A stretch of 64,000 bases of DNA from Methylophilales bacterium HTCC2181 (GCA_000168995.1 AAUX01000001.1:310001-374000), one strand, 5' to 3'. Shown: positions 17,994 to 27,299, numbered from the stretch's first letter. Translations and numbers: made by a program. Notes: generated by a model not told the origin, from the letters alone.

Positions 17994-19718
17994 ATGATCC
18001 CAGAATCATTTATTCAAGATATGTTAAATAGAACTGACGTTGTTGATGTGATCGACAAACGCGTCCAATTAAAAAAAGCAGGAGCCAACTTTGTTGCTTG
18101 CTGCCCCTTCCATCAAGAAAAGTCACCATCATTTTCCGTTAGCCCCTCTAAACAGTTCTATCATTGTTTTGGATGTGGGGCTCATGGATCAGCCATTACT
18201 TTCTTAATTGAGTTTGAGGGATTGACATTTGTTGAGGCTGTTCATCAAATCGCTAGCAGTCTTGGCCTTACCGTACCCAATGAAAGTAGGGCAGATCCAA
18301 AGAAAATAAAAGAAAACTTTGGGTTAGAGGAGGCAATGAAAATTGCTACTCAATTTTATCAAAAGGCTTTACGGTCGTCGCCAAAAGCCATTGAATATTT
18401 AAAATCTCGAGGTCTAACGGGAGCGGTTGCAAAAGAATTTTCTATTGGTTTTGCTCCTGATGGATGGCAGAACTTAGAGAATGCTTTTAAGCAGTATGAC
18501 GACGCTTCATTAGAAAAAGCCGGCTTAATCCAAAAGAATGAAAAAGGAAAGTATTACGATCGCTTTAGGAATCGTATTATGTTTCCCATTATTAATGAGA
18601 AAGGACAGGTTATTGGTTTTGGCGGCAGAGTAATCAATCCGGATGACACTCCAAAATATTATAACTCTCCTGAAACTCCCCTATTCCAAAAAAGTTACGA
18701 ATTATATGGACTTATTCATGCACGAAAGCCGATCAGGGAAAAAGGCTATGTGGTGGTAGTTGAAGGGTATATGGATGTTGTGGCTCTTACTCAGCATGAC
18801 TTTAGGAATGTAGTCGCCACTCTCGGCACGGCGACAACTATTTACCACATAAAAAAACTCATGCGCTATACGCAAGACATTGTCTTTTGTTTCGACGGAG
18901 ATAAAGCTGGTCAAACTGCAGCATGGAGAGCCATGATGAATGCATTAAGTGCGGTAACTGATAATGTGAGGTTAAAATTTCTATTCCTACCAGATAATCA
19001 TGACCCAGACTCATTTATAAGAGAATATTCAAAAGAGGCTTTTGATAGACTGGCTGAGGATGCATTACCTTTGTCAGAATATATTGTCAGGCGACTAACA
19101 TTAACTAATGATCTTTCCTCCCAAGAAAAAAAAGTGAGATTGTTGAATGACGTAGAGCCTATATTAAATGAAATGACGGCACCTAAAGTACATCTATTTC
19201 TTAGAAAAAAAATTGCGCAATTAGTGGGGCTGGATATGGAAGAGATAACCCATATCTTAAAAAATGCCAAAGCGACACAGCCTTCTGCCCAGAGAATAAA
19301 GCTTGAAAAAAAAGTACAAATGAATCCTATCAGACGGTTTATTTTATTTATTATTATTAATCCTAAGTTGGCGATAGCAGAGGATTTGAGGTTATTTTCT
19401 TCCAACGCAAACGAACACATTCTCGCCAAACTTATCATAGAAATTGCATTGGAAAATAACGGTAATAATGCTGCTGTCATGCTTCACTTAATTTCTAGCA
19501 AGGTGGATGAGTCAGTATTAAGGGAAATGGAAGGTCAAATTGTTAAGATCGATGGAGGGTTAAATTTAGAAGAAGAGGTGAAGGCTCTCCGTAATAGCCT
19601 GCAAAAAAAATTACTATCCTCAACAAATAAAACAAAATTAGGGGAGTTACAGGAAAAAAGCTTAGGCTCGTTAACAGACGAGGAAAAGGCTTTCTTAAAA
19701 AATATTAGAAGAAAGTAA
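17994..19718 (+). CDS. dnaG: DNA primase DnaG
   Basis: 574 residues. The N-terminal zinc domain has Cys37, His40, Cys58 and Cys61 (CCPFH and CFGCG). The catalytic core shows the EGYMDVVAL TOPRIM motif and FCFDGDKAGQTAAWRA. A C-terminal DnaB-binding part follows from about residue 440. DnaG lays RNA primers at the fork. Second-to-last gene of the macromolecular synthesis operon. Confidence 0.97.
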   Translation: MIPESFIQDMLNRTDVVDVIDKRVQLKKAGANFVACCPFHQEKSPSFSVSPSKQFYHCFGCGAHGSAITFLIEFEGLTFVEAVHQIASSLGLTVPNESRADPKKIKENFGLEEAMKIATQFYQKALRSSPKAIEYLKSRGLTGAVAKEFSIGFAPDGWQNLENAFKQYDDASLEKAGLIQKNEKGKYYDRFRNRIMFPIINEKGQVIGFGGRVINPDDTPKYYNSPETPLFQKSYELYGLIHARKPIREKGYVVVVEGYMDVVALTQHDFRNVVATLGTATTIYHIKKLMRYTQDIVFCFDGDKAGQTAAWRAMMNALSAVTDNVRLKFLFLPDNHDPDSFIREYSKEAFDRLAEDALPLSEYIVRRLTLTNDLSSQEKKVRLLNDVEPILNEMTAPKVHLFLRKKIAQLVGLDMEEITHILKNAKATQPSAQRIKLEKKVQMNPIRRFILFIIINPKLAIAEDLRLFSSNANEHILAKLIIEIALENNGNNAAVMLHLISSKVDESVLREMEGQIVKIDGGLNLEEEVKALRNSLQKKLLSSTNKTKLGELQEKSLGSLTDEEKAFLKNIRRK

Positions 19719-19725
19719 ATAGCTG

Positions 19726-19750
19726 ATTATTAAGGTTTTTACTTAATAAT
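19726..19750 (+). other. Hairpin between dnaG and rpoD
   Basis: A 9-bp perfect inverted repeat (ATTATTAAG at 19726-19734 and CTTAATAAT at 19742-19750) follows the dnaG stop. There is no T run after it, so it is more likely an mRNA-processing or stabilising hairpin than a terminator. In E. coli the dnaG-rpoD junction is an RNase E processing region, which fits. Confidence 0.45.
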
Positions 19751-19765
19751 GGAGCAAACGAATCA

Positions 19766-19794
19766 TTGACATAATATGGTCGAATTGCTAAAAT
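19766..19794 (+). promoter_or_regulatory. Predicted strong internal promoter of rpoD
   Basis: A consensus TTGACA (19766-19771), a 17-bp spacer and TAAAAT (19789-19794) lie 65 bp before the rpoD ATG. It would let rpoD be expressed independently of rpsU-dnaG. Confidence 0.72.
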
Positions 19795-19858
19795 CCCACC
19801 GCTCTACTGCTAAGATAATAAAAACCAACATTATTTAGCCAAATCATTTGAGGTAATT

Positions 19859-21823
19859 ATGGCACGACCTAAAAAAAATCCAGAAGATAAAAAAACCAAA
19901 CGCGTAACACGCGTCAAGAAATTAAAAGACTTATATCTTAAAGATGCGGTAAATAATCCTGAAGAGGCAGAAAATAGACGCCTGCAGTTGAAAGCTCTCA
20001 TTATCATGGGTAAAGAAAGAGGCTACCTTACTTACGCAGAAATTAATGATCATCTTCCCGATGAGGTGTCGGAAAGCGAACAAGTAGAAGGTATCATCGG
20101 CATTATTAACGACATGGGCATTATGGTCTATGAGCAAGCACCTGATGCAGAATCGTTACTAATGTCTGACGACCGTGCACCAGTAACGGACGAAGAGGCG
20201 GCTGAGGAAGCTGAACAGGCTCTTGCAACTGTAGACTCTGAGTTTGGCCGAACAACCGATCCTGTAAGAATGTACATGAGGGAGATGGGCACCGTAGACC
20301 TACTAACTCGTGAAGGCGAGATTGAAATTGCTAAAAGAATTGAAGATGGATTAAGGCATATGGTCCAGGCCATTTCGGCATGCCCGGGTATTATTGATGA
20401 TCTTATGAATATGGCCGAGAAGGTTAAGAAAGAAGAGTTAGGGGTAGAAGAGTTTGTTGATGGCTTGATTGATATGGAAGCCGAAAGGGAACTGGCTAAA
20501 GTAGAAGCGGCGTTGGCGCAAACAGATGATGAAGAATCTGATGAGGATGACGACGACGAAAATGATTCAGGAAAAGCAAGTGGAATGTCGGCTGAGGACT
20601 TAGCAATACTGACAAAAGAAGTACTTTCCCGATTCGGAAAAATTAAAAGGGCGCATAAAAAGTTATCTGAACTAAGAGAGCAAAAAAAATGGACTGATGA
20701 TGAAGAATATAAGAAACATCAAGACATTATTTTAAAAGAACTCATTAATTTCAGGTTCTCCTCCAAGTTTGTTGAGGTTCTATGTGACAAAGTAAGAACA
20801 TTTGTGAAGCAAATCAGGGGTCACGAAAGAGCTGTCATGGAATTCTGTGTGGAAGAATCTAAGATGCCTAGATCCCATTTTATTAAATCATTTCCTGGTA
20901 ATGAAACAAACCTTAAATGGTTGAAAGAGGAAATTAAGTCAGATAAGAAGTATGTTGAGAGCTTAGAAAAGCTTAAACACTCTATCCTAGACCAACAGTC
21001 TAAACTGATTGCTTTAGAAGAACTGGCTGGTATACCTATTAAGAACTTTAAAGAAATTAATAGGCATATGACTACGGGTGAAGCCCGAGCGAAGAGAGCA
21101 AAAAGAGAGATGATTGAAGCTAACCTTCGCCTCGTTATTTCAATCGCTAAAAAATACACTAACCGAGGACTCCAATTTCTTGATCTTATCCAAGAAGGCA
21201 ATATCGGATTGATGAAAGCGGTTGATAAATTTGAATATCGAAGAGGATATAAATTTTCTACCTATGCAACCTGGTGGATTAGGCAAGCCATTACACGATC
21301 TATCGCGGATCAAGCAAGAACGATCAGAATTCCTGTGCATATGATTGAGACTATCAATAAAATGAACCGTATCTCTCGACAGATCCTTCAGTCTACCGGT
21401 CAGGAACCAGAACCATCAGAGTTAGCTGAAAAAATGGAAATGCCTGAAGAAAAAATTAGAAAAATTCTTAAAATATCAAAAGAGCCAATCTCGATGGAAA
21501 CACCAATTGGTGATGATGAGGATTCACATCTGGGCGACTTCATAGAAGATGTTGGTACATTGACACCTGATGATGCAGCAGTTTATGGCAGCCTTAGAAG
21601 CGTAACCTCTGAAATATTAGAAGGCCTTACTCCAAGAGAGGCTAAGGTATTAAGAATGCGCTTTGGTATTGAAATGAATACTGACCATACTTTAGAGGAG
21701 GTTGGTAAGCAGTTCGATGTGACTAGAGAACGTATTCGTCAGATAGAAGCTAAGGCGTTGCGAAAATTAAGACATCCTACCCGCTCGGAAAGATTGAAGA
21801 GTTTCTTGGAGGGTAAAGAGTAG
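19859..21823 (+). CDS. rpoD: Primary sigma factor RpoD (sigma-70)
   Basis: 654 residues with region 1.1 at the N-terminus, an acidic non-conserved region (about residues 220-245, rich in Asp/Glu), and complete regions 1.2 to 4.2. Region 2.4 has [20 protein letters not shown], and region 4.2 ends with [20 protein letters not shown]. It is the housekeeping sigma factor. A tRNA gene begins five bases after its stop codon, so the two are probably on one transcript. Confidence 0.98.
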   Translation: MARPKKNPEDKKTKRVTRVKKLKDLYLKDAVNNPEEAENRRLQLKALIIMGKERGYLTYAEINDHLPDEVSESEQVEGIIGIINDMGIMVYEQAPDAESLLMSDDRAPVTDEEAAEEAEQALATVDSEFGRTTDPVRMYMREMGTVDLLTREGEIEIAKRIEDGLRHMVQAISACPGIIDDLMNMAEKVKKEELGVEEFVDGLIDMEAERELAKVEAALAQTDDEESDEDDDDENDSGKASGMSAEDLAILTKEVLSRFGKIKRAHKKLSELREQKKWTDDEEYKKHQDIILKELINFRFSSKFVEVLCDKVRTFVKQIRGHERAVMEFCVEESKMPRSHFIKSFPGNETNLKWLKEEIKSDKKYVESLEKLKHSILDQQSKLIALEELAGIPIKNFKEINRHMTTGEARAKRAKREMIEANLRLVISIAKKYTNRGLQFLDLIQEGNIGLMKAVDKFEYRRGYKFSTYATWWIRQAITRSIADQARTIRIPVHMIETINKMNRISRQILQSTGQEPEPSELAEKMEMPEEKIRKILKISKEPISMETPIGDDEDSHLGDFIEDVGTLTPDDAAVYGSLRSVTSEILEGLTPREAKVLRMRFGIEMNTDHTLEEVGKQFDVTRERIRQIEAKALRKLRHPTRSERLKSFLEGKE

Positions 21824-21828
21824 TTTTA

Positions 21829-21955
<127 letters not shown>

Positions 21956-22001
21956 CCGTCACAGACTACACATAGACTACAAAAAAATTACTCCTAATTA
22001 T

Positions 22002-22029
22002 TGACATAACTGCACTTTTTTTTTAGAAT
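22002..22029 (+). promoter_or_regulatory. Predicted promoter of the island OMP genes
   Basis: TTGACA (22002-22007), a 16-bp spacer and TAGAAT (22024-22029) lie 23 bp before the first OMP gene. It lies inside the island, so the two genes carry their own promoter. Confidence 0.65.
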
Positions 22030-22051
22030 CCAAAAAAAATAGGAAAATATT

Positions 22052-22645
22052 ATGAAATTCCAACCATTCATTGCAGCATTATTATTTGCCCTTACTACCC
22101 AGGTCTATGCCGAAGGTGTGTATGTGGGTATTGCTGGGGGCAAGCTTAATACTGAAACCAGTGTTACGGGACTGACTGGCACGGCTTCATTAAATGAGGA
22201 TGAAGATGATACCGGTTATAAGTTATTTGCGGGCTATCGGGCATCTAATAACTTTGGTGTGGAATTGCATTATGCAGATCTAGGGGAGGCATCATTATCC
22301 GGTAACATCGGGGATACTTTTATCAGCAATGGCGTTACTTATGGATTTACAGCCAATGGTGTAAAAATAGTTCAAGAGACAAAGTCTTACGGCGCAGCAG
22401 CTACTTACGCTCTTCCTTTAAATGACAGTTTTTCTTTATTAGGAAAAATCGGTTTTCACAGATGGGACATAGAAGATAGTCAGGGTTTTGACGAAGATGG
22501 CACTGAGCCATTCTATGGTATTGGTGCAAGCTACCAAGTAAACGAAAATGTTGCGATTCAGGCAGAATTTGAACGCTTTCAAATTGATTCTATTGATGTA
22601 GACGATATAGACTTGTTGTCTGTAGGACTCGCATTTCACTTCTAG
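22052..22645 (+). CDS. Outer-membrane beta-barrel protein (OmpA-like barrel)
   Basis: 197 residues. A signal peptide (MKFQPFIAALLFALTTQVYAEG, cleaved near Ala20) is followed by alternating hydrophobic strands such as GYKLFAGYRASNNFGVELHYADLGE and a final LLSVGLAFHF. A C-terminal Phe is the usual BAM recognition signal. The pattern fits an eight-stranded barrel of the OmpA/OmpX/OmpW kind with no periplasmic domain. Function unknown; it could be a small porin or surface protein. It is inside the tRNA-bounded segment, 19 bp before a second barrel gene. Confidence 0.82.
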   Translation: MKFQPFIAALLFALTTQVYAEGVYVGIAGGKLNTETSVTGLTGTASLNEDEDDTGYKLFAGYRASNNFGVELHYADLGEASLSGNIGDTFISNGVTYGFTANGVKIVQETKSYGAAATYALPLNDSFSLLGKIGFHRWDIEDSQGFDEDGTEPFYGIGASYQVNENVAIQAEFERFQIDSIDVDDIDLLSVGLAFHF

Positions 22646-22664
22646 ATGAAATTAGCTTTATATT

Positions 22665-23354
22665 ATGAAATCTAAATCAATTATTGCAGCTTTAGTCTTT
22701 ACTTTGACTAATCAGGCTTATGCTGACGCAATCTTATTTGAGGGTCTAGCCCTAGATGTATCGACCGGCTATCAACAAACAGAGAGAGATACCGAATCTA
22801 CGCTACTTCGTAACGGGGTTTCTGTTTCAACAGTTACGGCCTCAACCGATGAGGGTAGCGCCAATGCTGCACTAGGTGTGTCTTATAGCTTTGCACTTAG
22901 TTCAAACTACCTGGTAGGTATAGGATTCGATTATAATTTTACCGACCTTGATATTGGAAGACCGCTCATTGACTCAAATCCAGCAGAATCCACAGTAACT
23001 TTCGAACTAACTAATGTTATGAATTTATACGTTAAACCTCAGTTCATGATATCTGATACTAGCCAGATTTATGCTAAATTAGCGTACACAAGAGCAGATT
23101 TAGAGAGTAATGATGCTGTGGTAGATTTTATTGGTAATACGGAGCCATCACTTGATGGCTATTCTATCGGAGGAGGCTTTGCAAATATGATAAATGACAA
23201 TGTTTCACTCTTCATTGAGGCTAATTACTTCAATTATGGAGAGGAGGACACAACATATCGCTATGATGGGTCCATTGGCGGTTTGACATCAGTAGGAGTA
23301 GCCTCGGATATTGATGGTTATAATGCTAAAATTGGCATTGCTTACCTTTTTTAA
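22665..23354 (+). CDS. Second outer-membrane beta-barrel protein
   Basis: 229 residues. The signal peptide resembles that of the gene before it (SIIAALVFTLTNQAYADA) and suggests an old duplication, but the mature parts differ. The protein has amphipathic strands (GFDYNFTDLDIG, SLFIEANYFNYGEED) and ends in KIGIAYLF, a BAM-type C-terminal Phe. Probably an eight-stranded barrel. It lies 19 bp after the first gene and shares its promoter; a strong terminator follows. Confidence 0.8.
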   Translation: MKSKSIIAALVFTLTNQAYADAILFEGLALDVSTGYQQTERDTESTLLRNGVSVSTVTASTDEGSANAALGVSYSFALSSNYLVGIGFDYNFTDLDIGRPLIDSNPAESTVTFELTNVMNLYVKPQFMISDTSQIYAKLAYTRADLESNDAVVDFIGNTEPSLDGYSIGGGFANMINDNVSLFIEANYFNYGEEDTTYRYDGSIGGLTSVGVASDIDGYNAKIGIAYLF

Positions 23355-23373
23355 ATTAGCTAGTCTTATGATA

Positions 23374-23397
23374 AACCACCTTCGGGTGGTTTTTTTA
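23374..23397 (+). terminator. Terminator after the OMP pair
   Basis: AACCACC-TTCG-GGTGGTT followed by six further T. A UUCG tetraloop hairpin inside the island ends the two-gene transcript. Confidence 0.93.
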
Positions 23398-23409
23398 TGA
23401 ACGCATAAT

Positions 23410-23625
23410 TTAATCAAAATACTTATCAGCCGCCTCAATCTGCCAAGGCTCATAACCCTTAATCCAGCTTAACCTAATATCCTTTGATATCTCTCCTCTT
23501 GCTACCCCTTGATTAATTGCTAACAGCATGAGAATTTTAAACCTATCCTTTGCTTTGTGATTACCTTGCAGAGCTGCCTTTTCGTATAGCTGTTTAGCCA
23601 TGACATGACTGACTGGAGTACTCAT
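23410..23625 (-). CDS. Short Sel1-like ORF, possibly a truncated gene
   Basis: 71 residues. The segment AKQLYEKAALQGNHKAKDR resembles one Sel1/TPR-like repeat, and no signal peptide is visible. The ATG (23623-23625) falls inside the right-hand tRNA repeat, which starts at 23620. The gene therefore either begins by chance in the repeat or lost its 5' part when the segment was formed. A real Sel1 protein has several repeats, so a remnant is the more likely reading. Confidence 0.45.
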   Translation of the reverse strand: MSTPVSHVMAKQLYEKAALQGNHKAKDRFKILMLLAINQGVARGEISKDIRLSWIKGYEPWQIEAADKYFD

Positions 23626-23714
23626 AATCCCTTGGTCCCAGGTTCGAGTCCTGGTGGGCCCACCACTTATATTAAAGCTTTTAGAGGATTGTTCTTCTAA
23701 AAGCTTTTTTTATT
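23620..23714 (+). repeat. Distal copy of the tRNA 3'-half repeat (attR-like)
   Basis: It matches 21860-21955: the first 53 bp are identical, the rest has four mismatches and one deleted T. It contains anticodon loop, T arm, acceptor 3' strand, CCA and a terminator hairpin (AAGCTTTTAGA/TCTAAAAGCTT plus seven T). The D arm and 5' acceptor strand are missing, so it is not a functional tRNA. Confidence 0.92.
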
Positions 23715-23746
23715 CCGGCTAGAGCTGATCCAACCCGATATTTGCT

Positions 23747-25480
23747 TTAATTAAGCTTGGGATTAACCTTAAGGAACAGATAATCAATACCATGATATTG
23801 CAAATGTTTGATATCGTTGGTTAGCCCATAAAGTAATTTTAGGGACAGCTTACTCTCAATATTATCCTCCCCAATATCTTTTATTGCCGCTGCTGCTGAT
23901 TCTGCATTCACTCCTGATGGCGCTGATATAAACTCTAACTCAACCTCATCGCCCTCTTGATAGATACGGATATGCACGGTAACTTTATTTTTACGATTAT
24001 TTTTTTCTTGGTTTTCAATCAAAAAGTTTAATCCTTCCTCGGCAATCAACATTAATTTATTTTCCCACTTTTTTTGCCATTGGTTTTTCTTGGAAAAATT
24101 ATTAATTAAGTGGTTGATTTTTTCTATGCTCGCAATGTGAAGGGGAACGGAAAGCTTGTTCTTCGCCCTTTTTTTAAGCGAGAACAAGAACATGATAAGG
24201 ATTGCTGTTAAGCCACCCGAGGTTGTTCCATTGGAAAGGAAAATCTGCATGCCTTCAGGGAAAGCTTCATTGAATAAAAATCCACCTTGGAATCCAACTC
24301 CCGCAAAAAAACCAAAGCATACCGCCATCAACGCTTCAAAAGATAGCTTGGTCTGATTGACCATTTGTAGACCATGTCCAAATAATAAGATGATAATAAC
24401 CAGAATATACCCAGCCGCAACCGGGCTAGGGATTGCACTGATTAAAGCAATTAATTTCGGCGAAAGAGCAAATAATATCATGAATAAACCACCATAAAAA
24501 CCAACCCTTAAGGCAGCAACTTTGGTGATCTCCATAACGCCAATACTCATAGAGTATACGGTATTCGGAACCGATCCTAAAATACCTGCCAAGAAACTGC
24601 CTACTCCATCTGCATTAATTGCTCCTTGTATGGCTCTAAAGTCGATAGGCCGTGCTTTTCTATAAGAAAATTTTTGTACAGCAATACCGTCAGCATAAGT
24701 TTCTATACAACCAACAAACGTGATTAATACAAATGCCGGAAGCAACGCCCAGAAACTCTCGGTGAATGTAAAATCAAAACCTGGCCAATGATTATCAGGT
24801 AGACCAATCCAATCCGCAGTTATTACCTTAGAAAAATCAACTAACCCTACCTGATAAGAGTAAATAGATCCTATGACGATACCAATTAAGGGTGCCCACA
24901 GCCGTGAAGTTTTACTTCCAAATAGTGAAATTAATAGGATGGGAATCAATGTGGCAAGAAAGATATAAGGAACCGCCATATTGCCTACAAACTCGGCAGG
25001 AACCCTTTTTAACATTGACCATACTACCGGAGCGACATTAAGCGCCATGAGCATAAGCACGACTCCACCTATGGCAGGAGTTAACACCTTTCTTAAGGGC
25101 CCCATTTGTGAAGTAAAAATAAATGTTGCGAGCGACGCAACAGCAACCAGTGTAAGGAGGAGGGATGTCCCTCCTAGCTCCAATGCTGAAACGGCTACGG
25201 AAATAAAAGCAACATTTGATCCCACAAAAAGGAGATTTCGACCGCCAATAATTCCAAAACGACTAGCCTGCAACCAGGTTGATACCCCGCAAGCAAGAAC
25301 AGCTGCAAATACAAGCCAACTAATTTGGCCAGCACCTAGGCCAGCTTCTCGTCCCACGATAAGCGGTGTTAGCATAATACCAGTCACGATCATAATTGTT
25401 ACTTGCAACCCAAGACCAGCAGAAAGTAAATGGGCAGGCTTTTCGTCAGGCTCAAAACGCACTATATTATTATCACTCAT
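23747..25480 (-). CDS. NCS2-type permease fused to a degenerate RsbW-like ATPase domain
   Basis: 577 residues from ATG 25480 (a TTG lies 18 bp upstream). Residues to about 430 are a nucleobase:cation symporter-2 permease with about 12-14 spans; IETYADGIAVQKFS and the GSVPNTVYSMSIGVMEITKVA stretch match the NCS2 signature region. After a basic linker, residues about 440-577 have the layout of an anti-sigma HATPase domain, but the Mg-binding Asn is replaced by Phe (AEEGLNFLIEN) and the DxG box is gone (SAPSG). It is divergent from a STAS gene. Substrate unknown (purine, uracil or other). Confidence 0.78.
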   Translation of the reverse strand: MSDNNIVRFEPDEKPAHLLSAGLGLQVTIMIVTGIMLTPLIVGREAGLGAGQISWLVFAAVLACGVSTWLQASRFGIIGGRNLLFVGSNVAFISVAVSALELGGTSLLLTLVAVASLATFIFTSQMGPLRKVLTPAIGGVVLMLMALNVAPVVWSMLKRVPAEFVGNMAVPYIFLATLIPILLISLFGSKTSRLWAPLIGIVIGSIYSYQVGLVDFSKVITADWIGLPDNHWPGFDFTFTESFWALLPAFVLITFVGCIETYADGIAVQKFSYRKARPIDFRAIQGAINADGVGSFLAGILGSVPNTVYSMSIGVMEITKVAALRVGFYGGLFMILFALSPKLIALISAIPSPVAAGYILVIIILLFGHGLQMVNQTKLSFEALMAVCFGFFAGVGFQGGFLFNEAFPEGMQIFLSNGTTSGGLTAILIMFLFSLKKRAKNKLSVPLHIASIEKINHLINNFSKKNQWQKKWENKLMLIAEEGLNFLIENQEKNNRKNKVTVHIRIYQEGDEVELEFISAPSGVNAESAAAAIKDIGEDNIESKLSLKLLYGLTNDIKHLQYHGIDYLFLKVNPKLN

Positions 25481-25613
25481 ATTTAAAATCCTAGTCAAAA
25501 AAACATTTTTAATCTATATTAAATGATATTAACTATTAATATAAATTTTATTTTGGTTATTTAAAGGCATACATCACTGCATACTTATTAACAAACTAGG
25601 CAACATATATAAA

Positions 25614-25949
25614 ATGATAGAAATTAACCATGAAGTAAAAAATGACACCCTTATTATTAATCCTGTTGGGCGCCTTGACGGTTTGACGTCGAAAAAATTT
25701 ATGGAAGATACAGAGGGTCTTATAAAATTAAATTCTGCGCGTGTAATTATTAATTTAGATTCCCTTGATTACATCAGTTCAGAAGGGCTTCGATCTATTT
25801 TGACTACGGCAAAAACGATTAAATCTGAGGGTGGAAAGTTTGGCTTATGCTCTCCTCTAGAAGGAGTGAAAGAGGTTTTAGAGATAAGTGGTTTTGGTGC
25901 GATGCTTGGAGTCTATGAAAGCTTGGATCTTGCCTTAAGTAGTATCTAA
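25614..25949 (+). CDS. STAS-domain anti-sigma factor antagonist
   Basis: 111 residues, a complete single STAS domain of the SpoIIAA/RsbV kind. The loop holding the phosphorylatable serine reads DYISSEGLR; alignment to the DSSG loop of SpoIIAA puts the phosphosite at Ser56. VGRLDGLTS is the usual beta-2 element. Such proteins bind an RsbW kinase when unphosphorylated. The gene is divergent from the permease-RsbW fusion with a 133-bp gap, and a stand-alone kinase is encoded 486 bp downstream. Confidence 0.88.
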   Translation: MIEINHEVKNDTLIINPVGRLDGLTSKKFMEDTEGLIKLNSARVIINLDSLDYISSEGLRSILTTAKTIKSEGGKFGLCSPLEGVKEVLEISGFGAMLGVYESLDLALSSI

Positions 25950-26027
25950 ATATCGTTTCAGAATAATGCCCAAAAAATTAATTAGCTGTTCTACTCAATG
26001 CCTGCAATGCTTATTTTTCAGTAGATG

Positions 26028-26381
26028 CTAAGTAAGGACGAAACTCTCCGCTTCCTGCTGATTCGCAAAGAAAGAAGCAAATTGATCTAAACCGGCAAGA
26101 CATAATGTGGAGTAAATCTCCTCATTACAATCTAAGAAACACATTTTTGCAGAGCGGTTATGGACTGACTTAATAGCTAAGATTAAAGTCCGAATACCTA
26201 TTGAGGCAACGTAGGTCACATCTTGCATATTAATAATTATTGCTTGTCTTGGTGCGGCTGTCATCCCACTCAATTTAAGGCTAATTTGGTCTGTCCCTAG
26301 GATATCTAACCTGCCTGACAGGCTGATTAAAAAAGCACCAGATGACAGCTCTTTTTCTTCTATATTCATTGCACTATTCAC
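26028..26381 (-). CDS. Second STAS-domain antagonist protein
   Basis: 117 residues of a STAS domain (SGRLDILGTDQISL, AIIINMQDVTYVASIGIRTLI). The aligned phosphosite is Ser60 in YVASIGIR. Compared with the other STAS protein the flanking residues differ, so the two may answer to different kinases. The gene is convergent with the first STAS gene and divergent from the RsbW-like kinase gene, with a 53-bp gap. Confidence 0.85.
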   Translation of the reverse strand: MNSAMNIEEKELSSGAFLISLSGRLDILGTDQISLKLSGMTAAPRQAIIINMQDVTYVASIGIRTLILAIKSVHNRSAKMCFLDCNEEIYSTLCLAGLDQFASFFANQQEAESFVLT

Positions 26382-26434
26382 AAAATAATTTCATTCATCA
26401 TACTATTTATGAAAAAATATGACTACAATTAGTT

Positions 26435-26848
26435 ATGGTAAAGCCAAATAAAATGGTAATTTGCATGGGTGATGATTGGGCTGAGTTAACAGCGCTAACA
26501 GAAAAGTTGACCCTATTTTTTCGTACCCATCAAAACGTTAACATGATTAATCCTGTTAATTTACTTTTAGAGGAGCTTTACTCCAATACCCTTAATTACG
26601 GGCAATGCGGTAAAGCGCATGTAATTATCACACTTGAAATGCGTGATCATGAATTGCTGATTCACTACGAGGACAATGGCATCTCTTTTAACCCTTTTGA
26701 AGAGGCAAAGCAACCTGACCTTGGAAGCACTTTGGAAGAGCGGGCCATTGGGGGCTTAGGCATTCATTTTATAAAAAATATGACTGATTCTCAACAATAT
26801 GAACGCATAGAAGGCATCAATAAGATCACCTTAAGAAAGTCTTGCTAA
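26435..26848 (+). CDS. RsbW-like serine kinase / anti-sigma factor
   Basis: 137 residues of the HATPase_c fold. The N box is intact (LLLEELYSNTLNYG, Asn51), as are the Asp80-Asn81-Gly82 motif (YEDNGISFNPFE) and the Gly106-Gly107-Leu108-Gly109 motif (IGGLGIHFIKNM). An active kinase that phosphorylates STAS proteins is therefore expected. Its usual partner sigma factor is not in the cluster, so the final target is open. No PP2C phosphatase lies nearby. Confidence 0.87.
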   Translation: MVKPNKMVICMGDDWAELTALTEKLTLFFRTHQNVNMINPVNLLLEELYSNTLNYGQCGKAHVIITLEMRDHELLIHYEDNGISFNPFEEAKQPDLGSTLEERAIGGLGIHFIKNMTDSQQYERIEGINKITLRKSC

Positions 26849-26977
26849 CTTCAATTAAGCAACTTTTTTTATTCAAATTATCATTAATTGACATAAATTA
26901 GCAACAATTTTTGTTTAATATAGTTTTTCTGGTCAAAAATCAGAGTTCGTTCATTTAATCCCAAAAGGAAAATTAGC

Positions 26978-27232
26978 ATGAAAAAATTAACACTAATAGT
27001 TCTTACATTCGCCTCGATTTCAGGAGTGGTAGCAGAAACTACCGATTTTGAAAAAGCTATTCGTTATAGCCAGGTAGTTCAAGCAGCAAAAACTAATCAC
27101 AATAATTCACAAGCATGTGTTGCACAAACAGGCATGATAGAAGCATTAAAAAATACCAATATGGTAGATGCTTTAGAAATTGCAAAAAAAGAACAAGTCA
27201 CACTTTGCAAGGTTTTTAATCATAAGTCTTGA
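26978..27232 (+). CDS. Small secreted protein of unknown function
   Basis: 84 residues. A clear signal peptide (about 1-19, ending VVAE) leaves a mature part of about 65 residues with two cysteines (in SQACVAQTG and TLCKVF), which could form a disulfide. An AAAAGGAAAA ribosome site precedes the ATG and a terminator follows. I do not recognise the family. Confidence 0.7.
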   Translation: MKKLTLIVLTFASISGVVAETTDFEKAIRYSQVVQAAKTNHNNSQACVAQTGMIEALKNTNMVDALEIAKKEQVTLCKVFNHKS

Positions 27233-27274
27233 TATTTGTGCCTGTTATTGTAACTGGTTTTATTTAAGAAAAAA

Positions 27275-27299
27275 AAGGCTCCCGAAGGAGCCTTTTTTG
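27275..27299 (+). terminator. Terminator after the small secreted protein
   Basis: AAGGCTCC-CGAA-GGAGCCTT followed by further T (27275-27297). An A run precedes the stem, so it may work in both directions. Confidence 0.92.

Noticed and set aside
23620-23665. A second tRNA gene
   Set aside because: Only the 3' half is present; the D arm and 5' acceptor strand are missing, so it cannot fold as a tRNA.
24981-25526. 181-residue + strand ORF opposite the permease gene
   Set aside because: It is rich in Thr, Pro, Ala and Ser and mirrors the hydrophobic permease; the permease frame shows clear NCS2 motifs.
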